A DNA stretch of 64,000 nucleotides from Nocardia arthritidis NBRC 100137 (GCF_001612765.1 NZ_BDBB01000008.1:1-64000), one strand, 5' to 3'; counted from the first letter of the stretch, positions 27,762 to 36,690 are shown. Made by a program: numbers and translations. The notes: a model not told the origin generated them from the sequence alone.

Positions 27762-28715
27762 ATGGCGGGAGGCGAGCTGCGTCACGGGGTCGAACTGTCC
27801 AATCTCGATCAGCCGTTGTTCGACGAGGCCGAGGCGAGCAAACGGGATCTGGTCGACTATCTGGAGTTCGCCGGGGAACGGTTGCTGGGGGTGCTTCGCG
27901 GACGGCCGCTCTCGGTGGTTCGGGTGCGGCCGGGACAGGCGCCGTTCACACAGAAAAACCTCCCCAAGTACACGCCGGAGTGGGTGGCGCGGACGAAGGT
28001 TTGGGCGGCGAGTTCGCGGCGGGAGATCTCCTACGCGCTCTGTGACGACTTGCGGACTCTGATCTGGTTCGGTAATCAACGGGCGGTCGAATACCACCCG
28101 ACCCTGTTCCTCGCGGAATCCGCACCGGAACCCACACATCTTGTGCTCGATCTCGATCCCTCACCGGGACAGACTTTTGCCGACGTGGTGGTAGGTGCCC
28201 TACTGATCCGGGAAGCGCTGACTGCGGACGGGTTGTCCGGAGCGGTGAAGACGAGCGGTTCCAAGGGATTACATGTGTTCGTGCCCGTAGTCCCGGGGAT
28301 AGATGTCGAGGACGCGGCCGCGGCGACGCGCGCCGTGGCGGCGCGAGCCGAGCGGATCGATCCGTCGGTCGGCACGACCGCGTTCATCCGGGAAGACCGC
28401 CACGGCAAGGTCTTTCTCGACGCCACCCGTGCGGGCGGTGCCACCGTGGCCGCCGCCTACAGTCCGCGTATCCGTCCGGGTGTCACCGTGTCGTTCCCGC
28501 TGCGCTGGTCGGACCTCGACGAGGTGACGCCGACTGATTTCACTGTGCGGACCGTGCCGGACCTGCTCGGCGACAGTGATCCATGGCAGTCGGAGATGCC
28601 TGCCCCGCAGCATCTTCCTGCGGATCTGGTCGAAGAGGGACACACGATTCCAGTCGCCCGGGTTCAGGCCATGCACGAGGGCAAACGACGTGCCAGGGCG
28701 CGGCGCAGCGAATGA
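27762..28715 (+). CDS. LigD-type polymerase domain protein (archaeo-eukaryotic primase fold)
   Basis: A 317-aa stand-alone polymerase domain like the NHEJ polymerase part of LigD. Seen: NLDQPLF and KRDLVDYLEF at the start, QKNLPKYTPEWV, the catalytic DxD as LVLDLDPS, the SGSKGLHVFVPV motif and VFLDATRAGG(A). It would fill gaps and add ribonucleotides during end joining. The start ATG at 27762 has GGAG/GGGGAGGG close upstream. No Ku or ligase gene is adjacent; mycobacteria have comparable stand-alone PolD proteins. The 227 bp before it hold nothing I recognise. Confidence 0.92.
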   Translation: MAGGELRHGVELSNLDQPLFDEAEASKRDLVDYLEFAGERLLGVLRGRPLSVVRVRPGQAPFTQKNLPKYTPEWVARTKVWAASSRREISYALCDDLRTLIWFGNQRAVEYHPTLFLAESAPEPTHLVLDLDPSPGQTFADVVVGALLIREALTADGLSGAVKTSGSKGLHVFVPVVPGIDVEDAAAATRAVAARAERIDPSVGTTAFIREDRHGKVFLDATRAGGATVAAAYSPRIRPGVTVSFPLRWSDLDEVTPTDFTVRTVPDLLGDSDPWQSEMPAPQHLPADLVEEGHTIPVARVQAMHEGKRRARARRSE

Positions 28716-28895
28716 TCGATGCAGGATCGAGCGCCCCGTCTATGCCGCCGAAACTGCGAAAGTCGAGAGATGTACGGGATGACCGTCTGTTTGCGAGCAT
28801 CACGAAATAGCCGTTCCGGCACGGGGTTTCGCGGTCGGTTGGTAGCATTCCAGCCGCTGTCGGGCCACTACATCGGCGGCGGGTAAGGGGCGTTG

Positions 28896-29501
28896 ATGGA
28901 GGTGGAGGACGTCCACCACTCATACGGCGGACGGTCGGTGCTGCGTGGCATCGACATCGTGTTGCCTGCGGGGGCGCTGGTGGGCATCGTCGGTGAGAAC
29001 GGGGCGGGTAAGTCGACGCTGTTGAAGGTTTTGTCCGGAGAGCTGCGACCGGACAGGGGGATGGTCCGGCACCGTGGGCGGTTCGGTTACTGCCCTCAGC
29101 AGGTGATCCTCAACGACGCCTTCACGGTGCGTCAGCACCTGAACTTCTTCGCCGCGGCCTATGCGATCCCGGACCTGCGGCGGGCCGAGGAGACCATGGA
29201 GATCTTGCGCTTCTCCGGGTATGCCGATGAGCGGGTCGGCACGCTCAGCGGCGGCACCCGGCAAAAGCTCAACCTGACGCTGGCGGTAATGCATGATCCG
29301 CAGGTCTTGCTGCTCGATGAGCCGTATCAGGGCTTCGACTGGGAGACGTATCTGCGTTTCTGGGATCTGGTCGCGGAGTTCCGGGACACCGGCCGGTCGG
29401 TTCTGGTGGTCTCGCATCTGGCTCACGACACCGACAAGCTGGATCAGGTGTGGCGGTTGTGCGACGGCGTCTTACGAGGCGGACAGGAGAAGGCCGGATG
29501 A
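28896..29501 (+). CDS. ABC transporter ATP-binding protein
   Basis: A 201-aa ATPase with Walker A GENGAGKST, signature LSGGTRQKL, Walker B VLLLDEPYQGFDW and the switch His in VVSHLAH. The ATG at 28896 follows AAGGGG. It overlaps the permease gene by 4 bp (ATGA), so the pair is translationally coupled. With a single six-helix permease it forms an ABC-2-type exporter. It is convergent with the prenyltransferase-terpene synthase gene; a functional link is possible but unproven. Confidence 0.94.
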   Translation: MEVEDVHHSYGGRSVLRGIDIVLPAGALVGIVGENGAGKSTLLKVLSGELRPDRGMVRHRGRFGYCPQQVILNDAFTVRQHLNFFAAAYAIPDLRRAEETMEILRFSGYADERVGTLSGGTRQKLNLTLAVMHDPQVLLLDEPYQGFDWETYLRFWDLVAEFRDTGRSVLVVSHLAHDTDKLDQVWRLCDGVLRGGQEKAG

Positions 29502-30316
29502 GTGACGGTGCGCGGTTGTTCGTGATCGCCACGCGCTACGGCCTCATCGAGCATGCTCGTAACCGGTTCGCCATGCTGTTGGTGGCTGTCTTCCTTCCCA
29601 TATTGATCACCATTGTCCGCGTGGCGGTCACGGACATCGAGGTGCCGTTCCGGCTTCGAGACACCGGCCTGGTTCTGCGCGCCAACGGCAATGAACTCGC
29701 TCAGATCAGCGGCGCCCTGATGGCGGTCTCGCTGATCATAGGGTTCATGATGTTCGCGGCGACTTTCAGCAGCGGAGCATTCGACCGGCGCCTGTCGATG
29801 GCCGGGTATCCGCGGGTCGCTTTGGGCCTGGCGAAGATCGCCTGCCTTGTGGTGGCCTCGGTGGTGGTCTGCGTGTACGCCACCGCGGTCATCTGCGGCT
29901 ACTGGTCACCGCGGCAACCTGTCCTGCTCGCCGCGGCGCTTTTCGGCGCGGCGATGACCTACGGGGCGTTGGGTGTGGCCCTCGGCGCGTTGCTGCGCCG
30001 CGAGGTGGAGGGAATGTTCGCCATCGCGATGATCAGCTGCTTCGACATGGCCGTACAGAACCCCATCGCCAGTGCTGGTGCCGACAGCGAATTCGTGCGC
30101 TGGCTGCCCTCCTATGGGGCGATGCAGGCTTCGACCACGGCCGGTTTCTCCGAGGCCACGCCATTGACGGGTTTCACCGTGCAACTGGCCTGGTTCACCG
30201 CGAGCGCACTCGTCGGGCTGATCGCTTTCCATCAGCGCACCCGATCCTCTCTCCGGCCTACGATGTGGATGCGCATCCCCGGCTCGACGAGGTTCGGACA
30301 GCAGGCGAAGCACTGA
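29498..30316 (+). CDS. ABC transporter permease (ABC-2-like)
   Basis: A 272-aa integral membrane protein with about six helices (MLLVAVFLPILITIVRVAV; LMAVSLIIGFMMFAATF; IACLVVASVVVCVYATAVI; LLAAALFGAAMTYGALGVALG; and more). The start ATG at 29498 overlaps the stop of the ATPase gene. Typical permease half of a two-component exporter. Substrate unknown. Confidence 0.88.
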   Translation: MSDGARLFVIATRYGLIEHARNRFAMLLVAVFLPILITIVRVAVTDIEVPFRLRDTGLVLRANGNELAQISGALMAVSLIIGFMMFAATFSSGAFDRRLSMAGYPRVALGLAKIACLVVASVVVCVYATAVICGYWSPRQPVLLAAALFGAAMTYGALGVALGALLRREVEGMFAIAMISCFDMAVQNPIASAGADSEFVRWLPSYGAMQASTTAGFSEATPLTGFTVQLAWFTASALVGLIAFHQRTRSSLRPTMWMRIPGSTRFGQQAKH

Positions 30317-30322
30317 CCAGAC

Positions 30323-30355
30323 GTCCCGCGCGACCACACGGTGGAGGCGCGGGAC
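30323..30355. terminator. Bidirectional terminator hairpin
   Basis: GTCCCGCGC (30323-30331) pairs perfectly with GCGCGGGAC (30347-30355). The loop itself contains CCAC/GTGG. It sits exactly between the convergent ABC permease (ends 30316) and terpene synthase (ends 30381). Confidence 0.75.
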
Positions 30356-30380
30356 ATCTCCTGTTCTGCCTGCCGGGGTT

Positions 30381-32393
30381 TTACGACGCGATGTGAGCCG
30401 GTTCGGCGGCCGGGAGGTAGACCTCACGGCGCAAGCGTTCGAGATCCGGTGCTGCGGGGGCGGAGGTTTTTTGCGCGTACCGATCGCTCTCCCGCCCCCA
30501 GAGCCCCACGCTCGTGATGTTCACGTACATCTCCGCGTAGTCCTTCCCCTGACCCGCCAGGCCGGGAAGAACGCGCAGGAGCGCGGGGACGTAGTGGATC
30601 ACCGCCTCGAGCTGGGCGCGCTGATCCGCCACTTGGCGCTGTACCTGCTCCACGGCTTCGCCGCGGGTGCAGCCGGTTTCGTGATGCACCGCCCGCACCA
30701 GGTTGTAGGGAACTCGGTCTGCCTCGTCCTGATCCAGCCCCACCAGGTCGTTCTCCACGAAGGTCACCCAGAAGGCGAGTTCCTCGAGACGGCGGATCAC
30801 GGGGTGTTCGCGCAGCTTCGATGGCAGTTCCCGGTCGTGATACACCTCCATGCAGGCGATGGCGGTTTCGATCCCACTGGTCGACATCCGCAGCGGCAGG
30901 TAGTCGGCCGTGGAAGGGATGTAGCCGCTGATGCGATGATGCGCTTCTCGTTCGGCGGCTTCGAACCACTCCTCTAGGCCATCGAGGAACCGCTCCTGCC
31001 AGCGGGTGGTCCGGCCCTCGCGCAGCCGCGGCCATATACTCGCCCAAGCCGTCGGAATCGCGCCGGGCCGCCACGGTTTCTCCGGGTCTTGGCGCAGCGT
31101 TGCCACCATGCCACGCCGCAACGCGGTCACCGCTTCCGGGTCCTTCAGCTGCGGATCCTCGAAAAGGTCGTCCCAGGCAAGGACCAGCACGGCCATACCG
31201 TAGGCGGTCTGTTCACGAGCCGCATTCGCCGCTGGGGCCAAGGTCTGCGCCGGGATCTGGATCGCCCCCGTCCACCGGTGGTAGTCGGCCTCGGCTGAGG
31301 AGACGGCAAGACCGGTGTCCACCAGCCAGTTCCGCAACCATCGCGCGAGCTGCGGCGGAAGCCCATCACCAGGGGTTCGAGTCGGCTGCGTCGACCGCTG
31401 GGGGGCCGCGGGACCAGGAGTTCGCCGGTCGAGGATGGACCGTGCGTAGGCGGTGATCGCGCGGCGGGCGGGCGGGTCGACGGGCAGAGTGGTGAGCTGA
31501 CCGGCGGCCCGGTCCATGAAATCGTCGGCCATCGCCTGCGCTTCGTCCACGGCGCCGCAGGCGATGACGAGCTCACGGGCACGCGCGGCTTGCTCGAGCG
31601 TCATCCTGCTGCGCAGCAGGCGTCCAAGGTTTTCGTCGCGGGCGGCCGCGCGGATCACCGGCAGTGTGTAGATGCCCGCGGGCAGATCCGCGTTGACCGG
31701 CTTGCCCATTTCTGCGGCGGTGGAGGTCAGATCGAGGATGTCGTCGTACAACTGGTAGGCCAGCCCGAAGTATCGGCCGAACCGGGCCAACGCCTCTAGC
31801 TGATCGTCGGGTCTTTCGGCCTGTATCGCGCCCACCCGGCATGCCAGCGAGAGCACCGCCGCCGTCTTGCCGTCGATCGCGTCCAGGTAGGACTGCTCGC
31901 TGCGGGAGGCCGCGTAGAGGTCGGCGGCCTCGATCACCATGCCCGCGCACATCTGCTCACCCGCGATCGCCCCCGCGAGAACCTCGCGCGTGCCGAGTTC
32001 CGCCAGCATGCGCACACTGGTGAGCATCACGGAATCCCCACCCAATACCGCCATATGCGAACCCCACACCACATTGGCACTGGGACGGCCTCGACGTTCG
32101 TATGCGTGATCGATGACGTCGTCGTGGTAGAGCGAGCCCAGATGCAGCAACTCCACGGCAGCGGCGGCGCGCACCACCCGGTCGTCGGCCGGCGCCGCGG
32201 GATCGGTGAGCAGGTAGTAAGACAGTAGGGTCAATGTGGGACGGACCAGGCGGCGAGAGGTGTCCGGCCCTTCGTCTGTGAGTGCGGCCAGTTCAGGCCT
32301 GCCCTCCAGTCGGATGGGTCCGAGAACGTCACGGACACGGTCCAGGTCCGCATCCAGATGGGGGAAGACAGCCGAATCTATTTCACGTGGCAC
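30381..32393 (-). CDS. Bifunctional polyprenyl synthase - class I terpene synthase fusion
   Basis: About 670 aa. The start is placed at GTG 32393 because AGGAG lies about 7 nt upstream; an ATG at 32417 would add 8 residues. Residues 1-325 are a trans-isoprenyl diphosphate synthase with both Asp-rich motifs, DDVID (91-95) and DDILD (217-221), plus GKTAAVLSLACRVGA. A Pro/Thr-rich linker follows (about 322-345). Residues 350-670 are a class I terpene synthase: DDLFED (408-413), an NSE-like motif starting NDLVG at 548, and an R-Y pair near the C terminus (ESDRY). In the NSE motif the Ser position is Gly and the Glu position is Asp, an uncommon variant. One polypeptide would make a prenyl diphosphate and cyclise it. 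Fungal chimeras have the opposite domain order. Chain length and product are unknown. Confidence 0.9.
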   Translation of the reverse strand: MPREIDSAVFPHLDADLDRVRDVLGPIRLEGRPELAALTDEGPDTSRRLVRPTLTLLSYYLLTDPAAPADDRVVRAAAAVELLHLGSLYHDDVIDHAYERRGRPSANVVWGSHMAVLGGDSVMLTSVRMLAELGTREVLAGAIAGEQMCAGMVIEAADLYAASRSEQSYLDAIDGKTAAVLSLACRVGAIQAERPDDQLEALARFGRYFGLAYQLYDDILDLTSTAAEMGKPVNADLPAGIYTLPVIRAAARDENLGRLLRSRMTLEQAARARELVIACGAVDEAQAMADDFMDRAAGQLTTLPVDPPARRAITAYARSILDRRTPGPAAPQRSTQPTRTPGDGLPPQLARWLRNWLVDTGLAVSSAEADYHRWTGAIQIPAQTLAPAANAAREQTAYGMAVLVLAWDDLFEDPQLKDPEAVTALRRGMVATLRQDPEKPWRPGAIPTAWASIWPRLREGRTTRWQERFLDGLEEWFEAAEREAHHRISGYIPSTADYLPLRMSTSGIETAIACMEVYHDRELPSKLREHPVIRRLEELAFWVTFVENDLVGLDQDEADRVPYNLVRAVHHETGCTRGEAVEQVQRQVADQRAQLEAVIHYVPALLRVLPGLAGQGKDYAEMYVNITSVGLWGRESDRYAQKTSAPAAPDLERLRREVYLPAAEPAHIAS

Positions 32394-32417
32394 GCGGGCA
32401 CTCCTGACTGGTTGCAT

Positions 32418-32799
32418 CGGTCATCCAGAACACCGCCGATCAAGGCCATTCGACACCACGCTGACACGGAAGATGTTGGGATCGGCCAAAATTGATGACT
32501 TTTCCGCCGTTGCGGTGAATGCTCGGCCGGACATCGGCAGTGTGCCGCACCGTCGACTACATGAGTGCGCACGATCGCGTCAACGCCACGAACCCCGAGG
32601 CGGCCGGCGCCGCGGGATGGCCGGAGCTCACCGGTACCCCTCGGTGGGGAACGCCGAACTCGGCGGGACTCTTCAACTCGAAAAACCGATGTGTGATGTG
32701 CATCACTTCCGGGTCGGGAACCGGTTCAGCGGCTCGCGCGACCTGTTGTCGGCTGCGAATCCACGCTGCTAGAACGAATCGGGAGTTGAGACGACAGTG
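32418..32799. other. Intergenic region with regulatory elements, no gene
   Basis: A 380-bp gap between the divergent terpene synthase and secreted-protein genes. It contains a CRP-like site (32692-32707, listed separately). A plus-strand open frame from 32561 (starting MSAHDRVNATNPE) has ordinary composition but no ribosome site and no family resemblance; I do not call it. Confidence 0.45.
32692..32707. promoter_or_regulatory. CRP-like binding site
   Basis: TGTGA-TGTGCA-TCACT matches the CRP/Cmr/GlxR-type consensus TGTGA-N6-TCACA at 9 of 10 positions and contains the perfect palindrome GTGATG-TG-CATCAC. It lies about 95 bp before the start of the secreted protein gene at 32800. Regulation by a cAMP receptor protein homologue is inferred. 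Confidence 0.5.
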
Positions 32800-33465
32800 A
32801 TGTTCCGAAAAGGCGCTGCGGTGGCCGCCATGGCCATCTCGGCTTTGTGTATCTCGGCGGGTACCGCGGCGGCCGATCCCGCTCCGGACACTCCGGATGT
32901 CCATTTCCAGGCCGACGTGGTCGACCGTTCGGTCGTAGTGACCATGGACGCCGGGGCGCTGGCTGTCAGCGATGGCCATCTGCGGTTCATCGACCGGAAC
33001 GGAGCGTCGGTCGCGACTCTTCCGCTGACCTACGTCCGCGGCGACAGCGCGTTGCCGATCGCGGCGCAACTCGACGGCGATACCGTCACTCTCACCCCGA
33101 GCACCGATCCCGCGGACGCGCGACCCGTGAGCGCCTCGACAGCGCAGGAGATCGACGCACTGTCGCATCCGAATTACAACGCGGCCCTGGGCAATTTCAG
33201 CATGTCGATGATGGCGGCCGCGACGGTCGGCAGCCTGCTGGGTAGCGCGATCGGCGGTGGCATCGGCTGTGTCGCCGGAGGCATCGTCGGCGGAGCGACC
33301 GGTGGAGTGGTGTCGATCGGCCTGCTGGCGGTTCCGGCCGCGATCGGAGGCTGCCTCATCACCGGCGCGGCGTTGGCCGGCATGGGCGCCGTCGCAGGCA
33401 CCGTCATCGTCGGTGTCCCGGCGTTGATCGCGGCCGGTATCCAGTTCTGGAACGACACTCACTGA
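32800..33465 (+). CDS. Secreted protein with Gly/Ala-rich hydrophobic C terminus
   Basis: A 221-aa exported protein. Signal peptide MFRKGAAVAAMAISALCISAGTAAA, cleaved near AAADP. Residues about 30-110 form a small beta-rich domain (VVVTMDAGALAVSDGHLRFI, VATLPLTYV). The C terminus (about 130-215) is a Gly/Ala-rich, glycine-zipper-like hydrophobic region (LLGSAIGGGIGCVAGGIVGG), ending FWNDTH. Similar proteins are numerous in Nocardia with no assigned function; glycine zippers suggest membrane association or oligomerisation. Confidence 0.82.
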   Translation: MFRKGAAVAAMAISALCISAGTAAADPAPDTPDVHFQADVVDRSVVVTMDAGALAVSDGHLRFIDRNGASVATLPLTYVRGDSALPIAAQLDGDTVTLTPSTDPADARPVSASTAQEIDALSHPNYNAALGNFSMSMMAAATVGSLLGSAIGGGIGCVAGGIVGGATGGVVSIGLLAVPAAIGGCLITGAALAGMGAVAGTVIVGVPALIAAGIQFWNDTH

Positions 33466-33580
33466 GCGACCCGATCGGTCCGGAAGTCGTGGTCGGGGTA
33501 TGCCGGACCCTCCACGACCTCCCGGCCCCCATGGCTACGGCAAGCAGTATGGCGCTGATGCAGGTCGGCGACCGAGTGTC

Positions 33581-34171
33581 ATGATGGACGACGCTATGAA
33601 CACTGTGCCCGTGCCCGGAGACGCACGGGCGGCGCGTGCCACCTTGTTCGCGGGGATCGCGGTGTTGTTGTCGGCGCTGGGGCATGCGGCGTCGGCGGGT
33701 CACAGTGTGTCTGCGTCGGCGTTGATTGTGGCGTTCGCGGCGATGGGTTCGATCGCGTGGGCGGTGGCAGATCGTCAGCGTGGCTTCGTCGCCATCGGCG
33801 GTGGACTGGTGGTGATGCAGACGGCCCTGCACCTGTGGTTCGGGATGGTGTCGATGTCGACCGGCCACAGCGCCGTGCCCGAATCCGTTGTATCGCAAGG
33901 CGATCCGAGCACGATGCTCGCCGCGCACGCGGCGGCCGCGCTGCTGTGTGCCCTGTGGCTGTGGCGGGGGGAGATCGTCTTCTTCGAGTTGCTGGCGGTG
34001 GTTTACACCCGGATTCTGGCTCCTCTGCTCCTGCTTCTCGTCCATTCCTCGGTCGGCAGCGACCCACGAATCTCGGTGGCAGCCGACCCGCGCGTAGAGA
34101 TTCTCCGCCAGGGCGTGCTGCGTCATGTGGTGGCGCGGCGTGGGCCTCCGGTGGCTGTGGTTCGGTTCTGA
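33581..34171 (+). CDS. Membrane protein upstream of sigC
   Basis: About 196 aa with four to five transmembrane helices (ATLFAGIAVLLSALGHAA; SALIVAFAAMGSIAWAVA; FVAIGGGLVVMQTALHLWF; MLAAHAAAALLCALWLW; YTRILAPLLLLLVH). His and Met residues recur in or beside helices (GHAASAGHS, ALHLWFGMVSMSTGH, AAHAAAA), which would suit a metal-related role given the neighbours. The start is uncertain between 33581, 33584 and 33596; no strong ribosome site. No family recognised. It precedes sigC on the same strand, with a 400-bp gap. Confidence 0.7.
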   Translation: MMDDAMNTVPVPGDARAARATLFAGIAVLLSALGHAASAGHSVSASALIVAFAAMGSIAWAVADRQRGFVAIGGGLVVMQTALHLWFGMVSMSTGHSAVPESVVSQGDPSTMLAAHAAAALLCALWLWRGEIVFFELLAVVYTRILAPLLLLLVHSSVGSDPRISVAADPRVEILRQGVLRHVVARRGPPVAVVRF

Positions 34172-34574
34172 GAGTTCGCCGGCGCAGGCAGCCATGCCTT
34201 GTACTGCTGCGGTGTGCACGCTGCCTCGCCTGACCGATCGGGCGTCGTGCAGTGGACCCGTATGCCCGTGGCGAATGTAGCCTCTCGTCTCATCCATGCT
34301 CGTCAGCGGCCAGTTCGCCGTCCCACGAGCCGATGGGAACAGTCGGCCTTCCTGTCCAGCGGCAATCGGTCCTCTCTGCCGGTGTGCGCATAGCGCGCGT
34401 CCGACTGCCGGTCTCTCCGCACCACCGAGTCGTGGTGTCGCGAACAGAAATTGTGCGAATGTTGTCTCTTTCCCCGCCGTGGGTTTCCTGCCGCGGCAAC
34501 GGTCCTTCTCCTCGATCGCCTCGAAGCGGTGGGCGCTCTCGCGTGTGCCGGATGTGTCGACGTGGAGGCCCCGC
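34172..34574. other. Leader/promoter region of the sigC operon
   Basis: A 400-bp gap before sigC without a credible gene. Between 34440 and 34466 lies GCGAAC-N17-TGTC, which matches the regulon element GGGAAC-N17-CGAC at 8 of 10 fixed positions and could be an autoregulated sigC promoter; the match is too weak to assert. GGGAAC also occurs at 34335 but without a partner at the right distance. Confidence 0.35.
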
Positions 34575-35216
34575 ATGTCCGACGAATATTTGACCGCGCT
34601 GGCGTTGTCCGCGGGTTCCGGTAATCGAAAGGCGTTGGAGCAGTTCATTCGGTCGACGCAGCGGGATGTGTGGCGATTCGTCGCGCACCTGACCGACGTC
34701 CATTCCGCCGACGACCTGACTCAGGAGACGTTTGTGCGGGCCATGGGCAGCCTGCCGCGGTTCGCCGGGAAGTCGACGGCACGTACCTGGTTGTTGTCGA
34801 TCGCGCGCCGTGTCGTCGTGGACCGGTTCCGCAGTATCGCCGCCCGTCCGAGGACCACTCAGCTGCCGGAGTGGTCACAAGTTCTCGACCAGCGTCCCGA
34901 TCGGCGCACACCGGATTTCTCCGAGGAGGTCGCGCTGAACGACCTGCTGTGCAGCCTGCCGCAAGAGCGGCGCGAGGCGTTCGTCCTGACCCAGGTCTTG
35001 GGGATGTCGTATGCCGAGGCGGCGCAGACGGTGGGTTGTCCGGTCGGGACGATCCGCTCTCGGGTGGCCCGTGCCCGCGAAACTCTGGTCTCGGTGGTGC
35101 GGGGGATCGATGTATCCCCGGACGGTGCTGTCGTGGAACCGATAGGGGCCGAGGTGCGACTACTTCCGGGCGCACCGGTCGACCTGCGGCCGGCGGCCGA
35201 TAAGGAGGTGGGGTGA
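34575..35216 (+). CDS. sigC: RNA polymerase ECF sigma factor, SigC family
   Basis: A 213-aa sigma factor. Region 2: LALSAGSGNRKALEQFI, then DVWRFVAHLTDVHSADDLTQETF, then RTWLLSIARRVVVDRFR. Region 4: LPQERREAFVLTQVLGMSYAE, then AAQTVGCPVGTIRSRVARARETL. These segments closely track M. tuberculosis SigC as I remember it, with a longer C-terminal tail of about 30 residues. GGAGG lies 6 nt before the ATG. Its stop overlaps the start of a metal ABC transporter gene, so sigma factor and importer form one operon. The shared promoter element at five nearby transcription units makes it the likely regulator of the whole block. Published work links mycobacterial SigC to copper acquisition. Confidence 0.93.
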   Translation: MSDEYLTALALSAGSGNRKALEQFIRSTQRDVWRFVAHLTDVHSADDLTQETFVRAMGSLPRFAGKSTARTWLLSIARRVVVDRFRSIAARPRTTQLPEWSQVLDQRPDRRTPDFSEEVALNDLLCSLPQERREAFVLTQVLGMSYAEAAQTVGCPVGTIRSRVARARETLVSVVRGIDVSPDGAVVEPIGAEVRLLPGAPVDLRPAADKEVG

Positions 35217-35851
35217 TGGCGGGGCTGGACATTCGTCTTCAAGGGGTCTCGTGCCGACATGGACGTGTCGACGTCGTCAGCGATGTCGACCTCGACGTGC
35301 GCGCCGGCCAGCGGGTCGCTTTGACGGGCACGAACGGTTCGGGCAAGACGACGCTTCTGCGAGCGGTGATCGGCCTGCACGCGGCCGTGCGGGGCCAAAT
35401 CTCCGTGGATGGCCGCGATGGCCGTGCGCCGGCGGACTATTCGTGGCGGCGACGGGTGTGCGGCTGGATTCCGCAACGGCCGGCGGCGGGCCGCTTCCCG
35501 CTGCTGGCCGGTGAACTGTTGGCCAGTAGCGGAGAAGCCGGGCACGCGCGGGCGATGGCCACGCGGCTGGGCGTGGGTGGGTTCCTTGATCGACCACTCG
35601 ACACGCTTTCGGGCGGGCAGCTACAGCGTATGCATCTGGCCCGGGCGGTCGGATGCGTTGCGGCCGGTGCGGGGATCGTTCTGGCTGACGAGCCTACGGC
35701 GGCACTTGATTTCGCGGGCCAAGAGGAAGCCGCAGAGGTGCTGGCGGAATTGCCGGTCACCCTCATCGTGGTCACCCATGACCGGGCACTGGCACGACGT
35801 TGCGACCGCGTGCTCGAGATGGCCGCGGGCCGGGTACGGGAGCTGTCGTGA
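35216..35851 (+). CDS. Metal ABC transporter ATP-binding protein
   Basis: A 211-aa ATPase of the Zn/Mn/Fe (ZnuC/MntB-like) group: Walker A GTNGSGKTT, the Q-loop segment IPQRPAAGRFPLLAGELL, signature LSGGQLQRMHLARA, Walker B GIVLADEPTAALD and the switch His in VVTHDRALA. AGGAGG lies 7 nt before ATG 35216; a GTG at 35213 is the alternative. The stop overlaps the next gene (GTGA). Confidence 0.93.
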   Translation: MAGLDIRLQGVSCRHGRVDVVSDVDLDVRAGQRVALTGTNGSGKTTLLRAVIGLHAAVRGQISVDGRDGRAPADYSWRRRVCGWIPQRPAAGRFPLLAGELLASSGEAGHARAMATRLGVGGFLDRPLDTLSGGQLQRMHLARAVGCVAAGAGIVLADEPTAALDFAGQEEAAEVLAELPVTLIVVTHDRALARRCDRVLEMAAGRVRELS

Positions 35852-36690
35852 ACGGGCCTGCTGATGTGATCGATTTGCTGGCAATGGAGTCGGTGCGCCG
35901 CGCCGGTGTGGCGCTGCTGGTGGGCTCGGTCGGGTTACCGATGATCGGTGTCGCGATCGTGGGGTTGGACATCATTGCGGTCCGGTTCGCCATGATGCAC
36001 GTCGCGCTGCTGGGCGCCGCGGTCGGCATGCTCACTGGACTGGATCCGGCGTTGTGTGGTCTGCTCGCCTGCGCGGCCGCCGGGGCGTCGATCAGCCCCC
36101 TGGCCCGCGCGCCGGAAACATTGTCCGGCGCAATGGGTTTGCTGATGAGTCTGGCTGTCGCGGCGGCGCTGCTGGTATTGGCGGTGGCGGGAGTGAACGC
36201 CTCGGCGGCCTTCTCGCTGCTGTGGGGTTCCATTCTCGCCGTTCGGGTTCAGGACGTCGTCGTTTTGGCCGTGCTCGCGGCGGTGGTGTCCACGCTGTTC
36301 TGGCGGCGAAGGCGCGATCTCTCGCTGCTGTTGCATGATCGCGAATTGGCGTTGGTTTCCGGCGTGGCGGTGGGGCGGCTGACGCTGGTTCTGCTGGTGT
36401 TGATCGCGGTGGCGGTGGCGGGAGCGATCCGGCTGACCGGGGCGCTTCTCGTGGACGCGCTCACTTTGCTGCCCGCGTTGGCTGCGCGCCGGTTGGGCCG
36501 CTCGCTGACGTCGATCATCTCTTGGTCTGTCGGTATCGGCGTTTGCGTGAATCTCGTCGGATTCCTTTCGGCGCTGGCCTTCGATCTACCCCCGGGCCCA
36601 GTGCTGGTCCTTGCCGCCGGGGCAGTTGCCTTCGCGGCTCATTTGATTCCTGAACGGAGAACGATCTCATGGCACGCTTCCGGCCATTGA
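35848..36690 (+). CDS. Metal ABC transporter permease (ZnuB/ABC-3 family)
   Basis: A 280-aa membrane protein from GTG 35848, which overlaps the ATPase stop. Eight or so helices in the ABC-3 pattern (ALLVGSVGLPMIGVAIVGL; MMHVALLGAAVGMLTG; VAAALLVLAVAGVNASAAF; LLVDALTLLPALAARRLG). The LLVDALTLLPALAA segment matches the conserved LLPAL...A region of zinc/manganese permeases. With the adjacent binding protein and ATPase it makes a complete importer; the metal may be copper or zinc given the context. Confidence 0.92.
   Translation: MNGPADVIDLLAMESVRRAGVALLVGSVGLPMIGVAIVGLDIIAVRFAMMHVALLGAAVGMLTGLDPALCGLLACAAAGASISPLARAPETLSGAMGLLMSLAVAAALLVLAVAGVNASAAFSLLWGSILAVRVQDVVVLAVLAAVVSTLFWRRRRDLSLLLHDRELALVSGVAVGRLTLVLLVLIAVAVAGAIRLTGALLVDALTLLPALAARRLGRSLTSIISWSVGIGVCVNLVGFLSALAFDLPPGPVLVLAAGAVAFAAHLIPERRTISWHASGH

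Noticed and set aside
34335..34361. GGGAAC upstream of sigC as a regulon promoter
   Set aside because: At 17-bp spacing the next bases are AGCG, not CGAC. The other candidate (34440-34466) matches only 8 of 10 positions.
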